64,000 nucleotides of DNA from Pogona vitticeps. Taxonomy: Eukaryota; Chordata; Lepidosauria; Squamata; Agamidae. Of the stretch, positions 23,615 to 34,232 are shown one piece after another. Each line of letters starts with the position of its first letter. Position 1 is the first letter of the stretch. Position numbers and translations under genes: made by a program. The stretch lies in contig NC_135786.1 in the NCBI RefSeq assembly GCF_051106095.1, positions 205,959,001-206,023,000 of the forward strand, written 5' to 3'. The notes beneath the pieces are model-generated. The model did not search any database. It was given only the letters and a program-made list of their open reading frames with translations, and was not told the origin of the DNA.

Positions 23615-25984
23615 TTCACATATATTGATCAAAATTTCTTGGTTTCTCCCACATAGCAAGCAAGGTCAAAAAGTACAAAGTAAGCACTAAAATGTTGCTT
23701 TCTTTGTAATTATATTTCCTTTGTGGAAATGTTAATGCCCATAATCAAAACTAAACATAATTGCCAGTTAGTGCCTTAAGCACATTGATTTGTGTTTATT
23801 ATATGGAGACACCAGTCCCTTTATAGTGTGGTTGCCCTTGGGAAAGTCCATAAATACCACATTTTTTAAAAAATCCAAAAACAAAAACACACTTTCCTGA
23901 CTAGATGATCCACTTTCATAAAAATGTTACATTCTAGTGGGATTCTCATTTCCCCCCTCTCTAATTAAATGCTGCCTTTATACACAAGATCACTCATACA
24001 TGCCGAAATTTTAGGGGGTTTGACCTGGGCTGTGACAGAACACAAAGGCTGTTATTAAGCCCTGTTGGGCTTTATATACTGCATATCTCTGGGCCAAAGG
24101 CAGGAAAGCCACTGTGTTCCAGTGAGGGGTGGTTTATCAATTATGCTAACTACACTAAAAACGAGCCAAGCTGGAGGGTGTTCTCCAGCAAAATTACCAA
24201 GCGCTATCCCATCTGTTTAAAAATGTTTCTTTAAATCTCCATGATACATATTACAGGGATCTCTTCATGTATCAAACAACAGAGATCTAATGCATATGGA
24301 GAGCCTCAGTGCATCTCAGTGGATCTCTACTTCAGCCAAAGAATAAAAAGAATAGTCAGCAAGCTATTCATTCTCATTGATTCAAACTGTCTCAGCATAA
24401 GACGTCTTAATAAGGAACTTTCAAGCTCCATAAGATTTCATGCCTCCAGAGTGAGAGTGAGATGAGTGATGCTTTCCCCTAGTTTGCACAGAATAGCTAT
24501 GTTGGAGCTTTCATCTCCAAAGAATGTAGGGTTCCAACAGTAGTGGGATGGCTGAATGCTTACAGGCTTGCTTTCCATGTCCCCTCTCCACCTGGGAACA
24601 CTGCAGACCATTATTCCTTTAGTGTTAAGGTCTGCGACAGTGCTATAGTATCATTCAGTTACTGTGCTAACAGAAAGTTAGTGCTTCACAGCCCTTCTGT
24701 ATAAAGGATATTAATCACTAGGGAGGTACATGACAAAACATTCAAATTTTATTTCATTGTGTGGTCTTTCAGGGAAGTGTGCCTGTTTTGTTTTTGTGCT
24801 TTCCATTTATCAATTCTTTTATTAAAAATGAAACTGAAAACTTCATTTTGGTTCCTTAGCCCCCTCCATTTGACACTCATCCCAAAGCCCTACAAAAATT
24901 GTAAATGGTACTCCAAAAAACATATACAAGGCAACAGAGAATCAATCTACTTTAAAACCAGGCAACAATATAATCAATCACCACCACCACACGAAACAAT
25001 ACCATTCCAACCCCCCTCAAACCCACCATAATATACACTTTTTACAAAATGAATACACAGTAAATTAACCAAACAACAAAGATTAAAGAAATAAGAAAAG
25101 GGTTCAAAGGAAGAACCAGGCAGAAAGACAGCATAACGTAGAGGGCACTAGGAGCTTGCACAAGGAACAAGTGAAACAGAGAAAGAACACTCAGTTTGGT
25201 TACAATCAATCCAGGCCCTTTCACAGCTTCAAAATTTCCACTCACTCTTTCCTGAATGTTCTGATTATCTGCTAACAGCAGCCCTCATGACACTACTGGA
25301 TGGAAAATTTCCCAGGTGATTTTACAGACAAGGTTTGAATGAAAGAGAGGAAATAAAAGAAAAAAAAACTTCCAAGTACTCCTCTTTCAGTAACTCAAAT
25401 CATTCCTGTTTAAGAGGCTCTCTTTTAGGAATCAACAAAATAATGCAAAAACAAAAATAAGAGTTTCTTTAATTTTTTTAATTACTCATATTAACATGAA
25501 ACTACCATACTGAATAATCATAGAAATGCTGGAAATTCACTCAGTTGAATGTCCTTAAAAATTCCACTACATGAACACATGAAGATCTATCTGACTTCTG
25601 GGTGAAGTGAGGACATGGAAGTGAAATTTATCTGTATTCCTACATCATCACCACACTTCAAGCCCATCTAATTCAGGCATAATACCTGAACAGGCCCAAT
25701 ATCTTTACACAAAACTAGGTGTCCTTTACATTTGAGAAACAAATATGCACACAAGAACAAGCACAAAATGACCGGCTAATTGTTCAAGAAGATACAAATG
25801 ATTCCTGAGATATGTTTCCTCCCCTAAAAGTCCATGCAAACCAAGCCATAACCACTGTATGGTATCTTGGCCTAACACAGAAGAATGGCAAGCAAGAATT
25901 TGCATTTCTACCTCAGACCCACCACCGTACTTGTGTAAAGAGTAACAGAAGTGATCCTTGGTATCATTCCCCCCCCTTCTCTAT
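22721..25984. other. No gene seen; includes a (CA)n microsatellite
   Basis: Mostly AT-rich sequence. Apart from the (CA)n array at 23,578-23,612, no repeat family or exon was recognised. The stretch 24,740-25,040 contains only a motifless 90-codon frame. Confidence 0.5.
23578..23612. repeat. (CA)n microsatellite
   Basis: An uninterrupted run of about 17 CA units. Confidence 0.98.
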
Positions 25985-26206
25985 ATAATAATAATCATAT
26001 GCCGTCAAATCAGTTCTGACTTATGGTGACCCTTTTTAGGGTTTTCCAGGTAGAGAATATTCAGAGGTGGCTTAGCATTCCCTTCTTTTGGGGGGGGGGG
26101 TGCTCTGGGGCTCTGCAGCTTGCCTAAGGCTACACAAGTTGGCTCTTGTTTTGGAAGACAGTGGGAATCAAACTCTCACCTAACTAATTGAGCTATCCAG
26201 CCATAT
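25985..26206 (-). mobile_element. tRNA-headed SINE with MIR/CORE-like middle
   Basis: On the minus strand the head reads 'ggctggatagctcaattagt' with a B-box-like 'gagtttgattccc'. A MIR/CORE-like stretch follows (gtgtagccttaggcaagctg), then a tail containing 'gaatattctctacctgga', 'gggtcaccataagtcag' and a (TAT)-rich end. At least three related copies occur in the window (44,494, 48,863 and 50,378), and the tRNA-like head recurs at 45,921. A G run at about 26,091-26,100 interrupts it. Confidence 0.7.
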
Positions 26207-26428
26207 TAGATGCTATATACATTTAAAAAATGACTCAATTGGGTTTTTGTCTGTAACCCTGAATATAAAGAATGCATCAATTCTGTTAAAGTGTCCTTTC
26301 CCTATTTCAAAGATCTGGCTATTACCAGGGTCAGGCATACAAAAAAGCACTGATAGTCATATGAAAATTTGCATCCCTTGATATGAACTGGCAGTTTTTG
26401 TTCCATGTTCTATCCATCTGTGCACATA

Positions 26429-26690
26429 CAGTGGGGTCTTGACTTGAGAACTTAATCCGTATTGGAAGGCGATTCTCAAGTCAAAAAGTCTGTAAGTCAA
26501 GTCTCCATTGACCTACAGTGCATTGAAAACCAATTAATCCTGTAACAGGCTGTTTTTGTTCCATTTTGGTTTTTTTTCTGGTCTGTAAGTCAAATCTCAG
26601 TCTGCAAGTCAAACCTAAATTTTGCAGCCAGAGAAGTCTGTAACTCAAAAAGTCTGTAAGTCAAGCCGTCTGTAAGTCAAGGGTCCACTG
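26429..26690. mobile_element. TA-flanked MITE (Tc1/mariner- or pogo-like) with internal repeats
   Basis: The element starts 'cagtggggtcttgacttgag' and ends 'gtaagtcaagggtccactg', which form terminal inverted repeats. It is flanked by TA on both sides (26,427-26,428 and 26,691-26,692). TA duplications and CAGTGG-type ends fit the Tc1/mariner-pogo group. The interior has six copies of a motif close to gtctgtaagtcaa, at about 26,488, 26,582, 26,597, 26,634, 26,650 and 26,667. No transposase is present, so it is non-autonomous. Confidence 0.7.
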
Positions 26691-26692
26691 TA

Positions 26693-27779
26693 CACAGGAA
26701 AGCTTGGGGGGGGCTGGTGGTGCTTTGGTCTGGTTGTCTCTGCTTACTAAATTCCATCACTGAATGTTATCTGTTAAAACTTCACACTGTTGGGGGCTCA
26801 AGGTTTGCAGTGTTACACGAAAAAACTCAACTCATGTCACTGATCATTCGTGAACTCAAAAATCGACATATCTTTATGTCAATGCTGAATGAACACTGAA
26901 TTAACCCATTGGGCCATTGTTGTGTTAATCAGTAATGCTGACGTTGAAACCATGGACTTGAAAGAGAAATTGGGATGTGCTGTTTGGGTGCATACTGTTC
27001 ACTCAACCTCCCAACACCATTGATTGTTTGTCTGGGTTGGAAAACGTCAATAAGGAATGATGTGTTTATCCAGTTAGAGAACACTAATCCACTGTAACAC
27101 TGAAGTGAAGTGATACATAGCTACAGAGATCACTTAGTGAATCAAGGGTGAGTAAATTCTTAATGAGAAAAATCTGTCTCTAAGCATAGGCAGAACATTT
27201 TATGCAGTACTGTATAACTGTGTCCTCTACATCCCACCCACTAAGAATCAAGAGGCATTGTCTAACATCCATTTTCAATGGGGGCTATATGGCTCCCTAA
27301 GGGTCCCTGGTACATTTGAACGGGACCACAGATTGGAAACAATTCTTCACACACCACCTTGTAACGTTCTTCATGCAATTTATAAATCCTGGTTTAGCCT
27401 CTATTTCTCCCATATTGTATTTTTGGTTGTGGCCAAAAAAAGGTTGAGAAGTGTTTTGTAGGAGTAAAACAAGAAATGCTAAGGTTATTCCCTGGGACCT
27501 CCAGTTTAAAAAATGATGGAATTCCATCAACCTTATCTTACTGCGTCTTTGCTCAAAATCTCTAAATGTTACACCCTATAGCTAATGAAATAAAGGGAAG
27601 CTGCCAGGTTTGCACTTACTCATTTGGTTATACACTTTGCACATAGCCCAATAAATCAATATACCATACTATTGAACATATCTTTAGGAAAGGTTTTCAT
27701 AGCGTTGAAGGTGCTGCATTTTAACTCAGCAACAAACAGTCCAGTGTCCAGCAGATTTTACTCCAACACAGAGGTTTAT
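26693..27779. other. No gene seen
   Basis: Unclassified sequence with short frames only and a G run near 26,706. No supportable repeat or exon. Confidence 0.5.
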
Positions 27780-27925
27780 TCATTTATTAGGGGATCTTTC
27801 TCACCCACTTTTTATTTAATGAGCTCAAAACAGTATACATGGTTCTCCTCCCCATTTTATCTTTACAGCAACAACCAATAGGTGAGATAAGTGAAGAGAC
27901 AGATTGCAGTCCATGAGCTTTCCCA
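27780..27925 (-). mobile_element. SINE/LINE tail fragment of a squamate repeat
   Basis: The order 'tttctcacccactttttatt', 'gagctcaaaacagtatacat', 'ctccccattttatctttaca' and 'caataggtgagataag' is a decayed version of an abundant minus-strand amniote repeat: a zinc-binding-like CACCC word, then 'gctcaaaacggcttacat', 'ccattttatcctcacaacaa', 'gtgaggtagg'. It is the middle and 3' part of a tRNA-headed SINE. The head is not preserved. Confidence 0.5.
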
Positions 27926-28332
27926 GTCACCCTGCATCCCCTCTAACATACAGTAGTTGTATACTGTGCCAAATCTACTGCTCTTCTAGCAAACAAGTCC
28001 CACACATGCTCATTGTTATAAGAAATCACTGTTTGAAATTGCATTCACAATTCCTTGTAAGCATGCTTCATTCTCGACAGACTATGGTATCGTGCTCTGT
28101 ATGGGGGTTGTGGAACAGTGTCTAGTGTGGCTGAGAAGGCCAATTCGAGAGTGACAATCTCTTCCACACTGAAGACAAATACAATCTGTCCCCTGTCCAG
28201 CCCTGATTTTACTTTTTTCGGGACTGCCTCATTGCCTCAGCCTACTGTACAAGTGTCTCTTCAAATTGGGAGAGGCCATGATGCACCACCTGCCTCGAGG
28301 CTGAATGCACAAATGTTAATGTTTCCCTTCTG
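27926..28332. other. No gene seen
   Basis: About 400 bp of unassigned sequence between a SINE fragment and the LINE remnant on the minus strand. Confidence 0.45.
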
Positions 28333-29247
28333 TTGAGATCATTCCTAAGGCCTTCAGATCCCGCTTGCAGATGTCCTTGTATCGCAGCTGTGGTCTCCCT
28401 CTGGGGCGATTTCCCTGCACTAATTCTCCATACAGGAGATCTTTTGGAATCCGATCATCAGCCACTCTCACGACATGCCCAAGCCAACGTAGATGGGGCT
28501 GTTCCTGTAATGTATACATGCTAAAAATTCCAGCTCATTCTAGGACTACTCTATTTGGAACTTTGTCCTGCCAGGTGATACCAAAAATACATTGGAGACA
28601 GCACATATGGAAGGTGTTCAGCTTCCTCTCCTGCCATGCACAAAGGCTCCAGGACTCACTGCAGTAAAGGAGTGTGCTCAGGACACAGGTTCTATAGACC
28701 TGGATTTTGGTGTATGCTGTCAGCTTCTTATTAAGCCATACTCTCTTTGTGAGTCTAGAGAACATGGTAGCTGCTTTCCCAATGTGTTTGTCCAGCTCAA
28801 CATCTAGGGGGAGAGTGTCAGAGATCGTTGAGCCAAGCTCCATGAAGTCATGAACAACCTCCAGTTCTTGCATGGAGATAGTAATAGAGGGAGGTGAATC
28901 CACACCCTGGCCCATGACTTGTGTTTTCTTCAGGCTGATTGTTAGTCCAAAGTCTTGACAGGCCTTGATAAAATGATTCATGAGTTATTGGAGGTCTTCA
29001 GCAGAGTGGGCAACAATGGCTGCATCATTGGCAAAGAGGAAGTCCCGCATGCATTTCAGTTGGACTTTGGTCTTTGCTCTCCATCTAGAGAGATTAAAGA
29101 GCCTTCCATCTGATCTAGACTGGAGAGAGACACCTTCTGTTGCAGTTCCAAAGGTGTGCTTCAGCATAACAGCAAAAAAGATCCCAAACAGGGTCGGCGC
29201 GAGGACACAGCCTTGTTTTACTCCGCTTCAGATGTCAAAGGGATCTC
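28333..29247 (-). pseudogene. Non-LTR retrotransposon reverse transcriptase C-terminal fragment
   Basis: Minus-strand frames, in order, read VSLQSRSDGRLFNLSRWR, then FLFANDAAIVAHSAEDLQ, where the RT catalytic box has become F-A-N-D-A. Next come FGLTISLKKTQVMGQG, ELGSTISDTLPLDVELDKHI, VYRTCVLSTLLYCSESWSL and, near the end, LRWLGHVVRVADDRIPKD and GRPQLRYKDICKRDLKAL. This is the second half of a non-LTR RT plus its C-terminal zone. It is split over at least three frames, and the change of the second catalytic residue D to N shows it is dead. Both ends are truncated. It differs from the L2 and BovB copies here. The exact clade is unassigned, possibly RTE-related. Confidence 0.8.
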
Positions 29248-32200
29248 ACAATTATAAGCACCAATATTTCAGCCCCTACAGCCTGAATTCTTTCCAAATC
29301 TTTTTCAAGAGAGGAAATATTGGTCCTTTCAACTTATGTGAGCTATTTTAAATCTGGGGCAGCTGGGTGTTGCCTCATTCAGAATGGGAGCTAAATCAGT
29401 TCTACATTTTTTTAAAAAAATCATCTCGTAAACCCATTGTCCAAATTTCTCCAAATCTGGCACAGAGCAAGAGCAGATTTCCCACTACGTTATTAGTTAT
29501 AACTTTTTTTGTTTGGCCTACCCTCATTTTTAGAATTGCCTTGTAGAATGTTGATTTGTTCTGTTGCACAGTATCATTACTGCACTCTCATGCAGTTATA
29601 ATCCCTGCTCCCCAAAAGAAATCAAGCAACATACTTTGTCATGAAGTCAGATGGTTCTGCTTTCAATTTTGCATTACCCTTACACTGGAAAAAAGGAGTA
29701 GACAGAATATGACTACTACTGCATGGCTTATCAGAGCCAGACATACAGCTCTTGCTCTCTCTCTCTCTCTCTCTCCCCCCTTTGTTTACTTATCACATTA
29801 TGGAAGACTAACTTTTGGCAACTCTCAAATTCTTTCCAGCCCTCTCTTATTGCAGTCCCAACATTCCTAACTTCTCACAGTGGATGTTGTAGTATTGGCA
29901 ATCAGCAAGTGTGAATGTTATGTTCTCAAGACCAGTCCTTTTCCAAGTGTTAAGCAGTTGTCCACTGCTTAAGTATCACAGGTCAAGCTGCAAGTCAGAT
30001 CAATAAGCCATTCACCTTGTCAAACAGGAAACAGGCAGAAGCATGGCTATGAATCAGTCCAGTTCTGAGAGAGGTCCAATGAATCAAAGCAGATAGAAAT
30101 CACAGAAATAGCTCTGTTAGGACTGTTGTCTTTACTGTGACCGCAGATTTTATAGCTTTCAACATGCCACTCCCAAATGTTCAGCTATTTCCATTTAGTT
30201 ATCAGTCGCCTATTTGACCTTGTAAGGTTGTCTGTGTTTGCCTTTGGGCAAAGTATCAGTATCCTTTCCAGGCTCCCTCTCTTCTGTGAGTCATCCTGGC
30301 AGGGCTGGCCTCCATTCTTCTCTCTTGAACCTCTGAGAGAGTGCTGCTAGCTGCATCATCAAACTCCCTTTCTGCCTTGGCTTCCTCTGCCTGAGACAGA
30401 CTATCTTCCTCTTCAAAAGATGAATCAGATGGGTGAGGTGTGACATGTACATTCTTGTGCCTGCATTTGAAACTTACAAAAAAATCCCTGAAAAGGAAGA
30501 ACAACTTCTTATCAATTCAGTTTGACGTACAATTTGTTGGAATTTATTCAGTGAGGGTGTGTTTGACTTCCCTGAGTCTGAGGATGGTGTAGAACCAACT
30601 CCTTGCAGACCATGTCCTTGAAGTTACAGGGGGCTACTCCCCAAATGGAGAAGCCAGGAAAAGGTACCTGATTCCAGTCTGTTAAACAGCACCAAATGGA
30701 GGCATGAGCTTAGCCTGAGGTTATTAGCTGAAATGCTCAGCTACAAGGGAGGATTCCTTGGACTTCCTGAAGAACAGAATGACTCCTCATGGCCACAGTC
30801 ATCCTTCTAGTGAGACCAGCTGCTGCAAAACTCATTTGCTGAGCACAGGTAGCTCAGCAAAATAAACCTCAACCTTAGGAGAACAAGACTGCTAGAAACA
30901 ACATATATAGTGGGCTTTAAGCATTTTAGCACTATCTCTCCTCCTTGGCTCTTACAGTGACTGATCTGATGATGGTCAGCCCTTGACCTATGTTTGACCT
31001 GTGGGGCAGCTTCTTTGGTTCAGACCTGAGAAAGCTGCCTGATTCCTGATTCCTGATCATCCTTATCTGGCATGGTAGGCCTCTGTTAGTTTTACACAGA
31101 ATAAAAGTAAAATGTTGATTTTAACACACTAACCTAAGATTTATTAATTGTCCCTCACAACAAACCAAAAATATCATGAGTAAATGTAGTGTGGTAAAAG
31201 TAATGTTTAACCTACCAGTTCTGTATGTCCTTCTGGGGGTGGGAGGCTGAAATAATAATTTAAGTAATGAATTAATAATGTTCATTTGATGAGAAAAATG
31301 GTTTCACTTTTACACATTAACGGCAATGAATTAATTCTTTAATTTTTACCTTTTAGCCCTAGTAGACTCCGTTTTTTTCTTTTTCTTTTTTTTACCATTC
31401 ACATTTCAAAACTCACATCTGTTCTAGACTATGGTTTGACCTCTATTCTGCCTTCTGACTCTTCTGGATTCCCATCCATGGTTTGTCTGCTCAGTGTGAG
31501 TAACTTTGCCTGCATTGACCTTGGACTTTGAAAACCTAATTACTAGGACACACATGCCCCAGAACCAGGATACAGTCCTTCTCTGTGCACTCCATGAAAT
31601 AGTCACAGCCAGCAACATATTCATCTAGGCATACCATCCAGTGAGGCCAGTTTCAGCGGCAATGACCTCATGTGGAGTAATACTCTTTTTTCCCTTTCAA
31701 AATCTATCTTTTTGTTGTTTTCTTTTTCCATTACTCATTATACAAATGCCTGTATCTCATTAATAAAAGAACTAATTTTCTTTTTGACAAACATAGAATT
31801 ACAGCATACCCTGTACTGGTGTTTACATATTTTGAATTTAAAATACATTTCTTATTTTTATATTATTCCAAGAGAGTAGTTCAATGAATTGAGCCCAACC
31901 GGAATGATTTTTGTCAGTCAGGTAGATTTCCTTTTTGTTCTGTTGCTTTGATTGACAACTATTTACTTACATGGATTAACTAAAGGGAATGCTTTTGAGA
32001 GCAGCATTAAACCTCCCGCCTGCCCTTGTTACTCCATCTACTGCTTTTGCATAGGTTTACCCTTTCATCTGTAGGCAGAGTTCCATCCTGCGTTCTGTTG
32101 GTCACACAAGTGTGTGACTAAATAGTGAGAAGTGATCCATCTATCTGCCTATCTCAGCAAATTCACTGCTTGGCTGTAATAAATTTTTAGTCTCAGTATT

Positions 32201-33239
32201 TTCTCTGCAAAATGGGAATAGGATTGTAAGGATAAATGAGTTAAGGTTTGCTAGAGCACGTTTATATGTTAAATAGGCATTGTAATATTGAAACAGATAG
32301 GGTGCAGATTTCTTAACGCTTCTCCCCAATTAAGAATATTTGAATGTACACCTTTTGCAAATCTAGAAAGACTATTTGAGTAAATATTGTTGTCATGTCA
32401 ATGGAAACAAAATACAGGGTGAGAAATCCATTTGCAGTACAAAGGAATATTTATTTTCTGTCTCATAAAATTAGTCAAGTAACACGTTTGCTATGCTGCT
32501 TTTCTAGATGTACAACAGAATATTGAGCATTCAGGCCACCACAGATTAGCAAACCTTTATACACATACTGTATGTACATAAAACAAGAAGAGACATAAAA
32601 GATACAATTCATCCCTATTTACTGAGCATTTTTCTTTTTACCCTAAGAAAAGATGGAAGGAGTATATAATATGAACACATCAAATTTACAGTGTATACAG
32701 TTCTTATGCAGGGGTGTGTGTTGCAGTGAGTGCTTGTTTATCACTCCATACTAAAGGGGGAGCAAAAAATAACACTATCCTAGAGACACATTGTAGTAAC
32801 CCTAAACCAAATGGCAAACAAGATTATAATGAGCATATATTAAACTGTCTTGTTTGACATTAACAAAGCAAGCACCATAAGCTTTTACTCTCATCATCAG
32901 TGTATAAAACGATTGTGGTTTTGTGAAATCAGGTGTTCCCTCCTCCAGTTTAAAACATACAGTCATGCATGTGACCTAAGTTGTATCAATGAGGCTGCCC
33001 GTGGCATGTCACAGTAGGACTCTTAATGATCTTCTACAAGGATTCTGTTTGTCTTTGTCTTGTGATGTGTAGATGTGAACTATGCTGAAAATAATATGAG
33101 GCTAATTACCAGGCTTGTCAATGGCAATTCTCATATAATGATAAACCATATTTCTTTTATTTTTAAATCTCCCAATGATAATGACACTCGAACTAAAGGA
33201 GATTTCAGCCCCCGTTGAATTTCTTTGTTCCCAACAGCA

Positions 33240-33242
<3 letters not shown>
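29248..33242. other. No gene seen; possible decayed retroelement pieces
   Basis: A (CT)n array lies at 29,754-29,774. On the minus strand near 30,280-30,440 a short acidic, serine-rich frame (SDSSFEEEDSLSQAEEAKAE) looks coding-like but is only 82 codons and matches nothing recognised. A poly(A) signal in 'acacagaataaaag' lies near 31,097. Old LTR-type material is possible but unsupported. The rest is AT-rich and featureless. Confidence 0.4.
29754..29774. repeat. (CT)n microsatellite
   Basis: About ten CT units, followed by a C run. Confidence 0.95.
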
Positions 33243-33274
<32 letters not shown>

Positions 33275-33320
33275 GCTCTCGCTCTCGCTCTCTCTCTCAA
33301 TCTCTCCCCCCCCCCGGGGC
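33243..33320. repeat. (CT)n / (CTCGCT)n array with C run
   Basis: A (CT)n run of about 14 units passes into three ctcgct-type hexamers, a second CT run and a C/G homopolymer patch. It is compound and probably length-variable. Confidence 0.95.
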
Positions 33321-33539
33321 ATGTGTCAGTGTGGATGAAATTAAAATAAGGAAAAGTCAAAACCTAGTCATTAAAATAGACTTGATGGGGTCCAACTTTA
33401 TGCACACCAAAAAATTCTTGGCAGAGAGTTGCCTTGCAATTTAGAGGCCAAAAGACACACTATTCTTTAATGCCCCTCCTTTCCTTTGGCTGCTTCTGTT
33501 TTGTTAAACAAAGAGGCCCCAATTCATGTGCCTTTTTCT
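33321..33539. other. No gene seen
   Basis: About 220 bp of unclassified sequence between the CT array and a LINE tail. Confidence 0.45.
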
Positions 33540-33582
33540 AAGGAGAAAGGCGGGATAAAATATTTTAAATAAATAAATAGAT
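33540..33582 (+). mobile_element. LINE 3' tail scrap
   Basis: The words 'aggagaaaggcgggataaaa' and 'aaataaataaatag' match the terminal signature of L2/CR1-like LINEs and their SINE partners. Only about 40 bp remain. Confidence 0.5.
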
Positions 33583-33708
33583 CCAGTGCTGCTCCTGGGC
33601 AATTCGTTGCAATAAAAAGCTGGCATGCATTAAATTGATTGGATGTTTTGATGTGCCTGATTCTTCATATTCATAAGAAATATATCTTGTCAGTTTAATG
33701 TGCCCCAC

Positions 33709-33858
33709 ATGAGCACAGGAAGCTGCCCTACACATAGTCAAACTATTGGTCCCCTATCCCAGCATCTTCAACTCTAGCTCGCAGTGAGTTCAGAATTTTA
33801 GGTAGTATTCTTGCTTTGACTTCCATGGAGATCTCTGGTCTTTGTCCAAGTAATAACC
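33709..33858 (-). mobile_element. tRNA-derived SINE fragment (ggaagctgcc family)
   Basis: The plus strand reads 'cacaggaagctgccctacac', 'agtcaaactattggtcccct' and 'ccatggagatctctggtc'. These match, in order, the tail, the 'gagtcagaccattggtcc' core and the centre of a widespread amniote SINE, lying here on the minus strand. The tRNA head is lost, apparently cut where the adjacent BovB piece begins. Confidence 0.6.
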
Positions 33859-33896
33859 GGACCCAATTCTGTTTAGCTTCCATTATCAGGTGAGAA

Positions 33897-34232
33897 CCCT
33901 TCATGGATTGCTGCCTTATTGTGGCGAAGGGACTTGAGTAATTCAGAGAAGCTATGGGCTATGCCGTGCAAGGACATAGTGGAGAGTTCTGATGAAATGC
34001 GATCCACCTGGAGCAGGAACTGGCAAGCCATGGCAGTAAAAGACCCTGATGTTGGGAAAGTGTGAAGGCAAGAAGAGAAGGGAATGACAGAGGACGAGAT
34101 GGTTGGACAGTGTCATCAAAGCTACCAACATGAATTTGACCCAACTCCGGGAGGCAGAGGAAGGCAGGAGGGCCCGGCGTGCTCTGGTCCATGGGGTCAC
34201 AAAGACATGACTTAACAACTAAGCAACAACAA
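33897..34232 (+). mobile_element. Internally deleted RTE/BovB element
   Basis: The left part (cccttcatggattgctgcct, tcagagaagctatgggctat, gtggagagttctgatgaaat) is an internal BovB segment from upstream of the RT. At about 34,035-34,045 it jumps to the 3' terminal region (agaccctgatgttgggaaag, gatggttggacagtgtcatc, aacatgaatttgacccaact). The element ends in the BovB terminus 'catggggtcacaaagacatg'. The right part encodes a decayed version of the BovB C-terminus. The entire RT between the two parts is missing. Confidence 0.8.

Noticed and set aside
30256-30504. Acidic minus-strand frame (SDSSFEEEDSLSQAEEAKAE) as a host exon or retroelement gene
   Set aside because: It is only 82 codons, with no splice signals or recognised family. 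It could be repeat-derived, so it is left unassigned.
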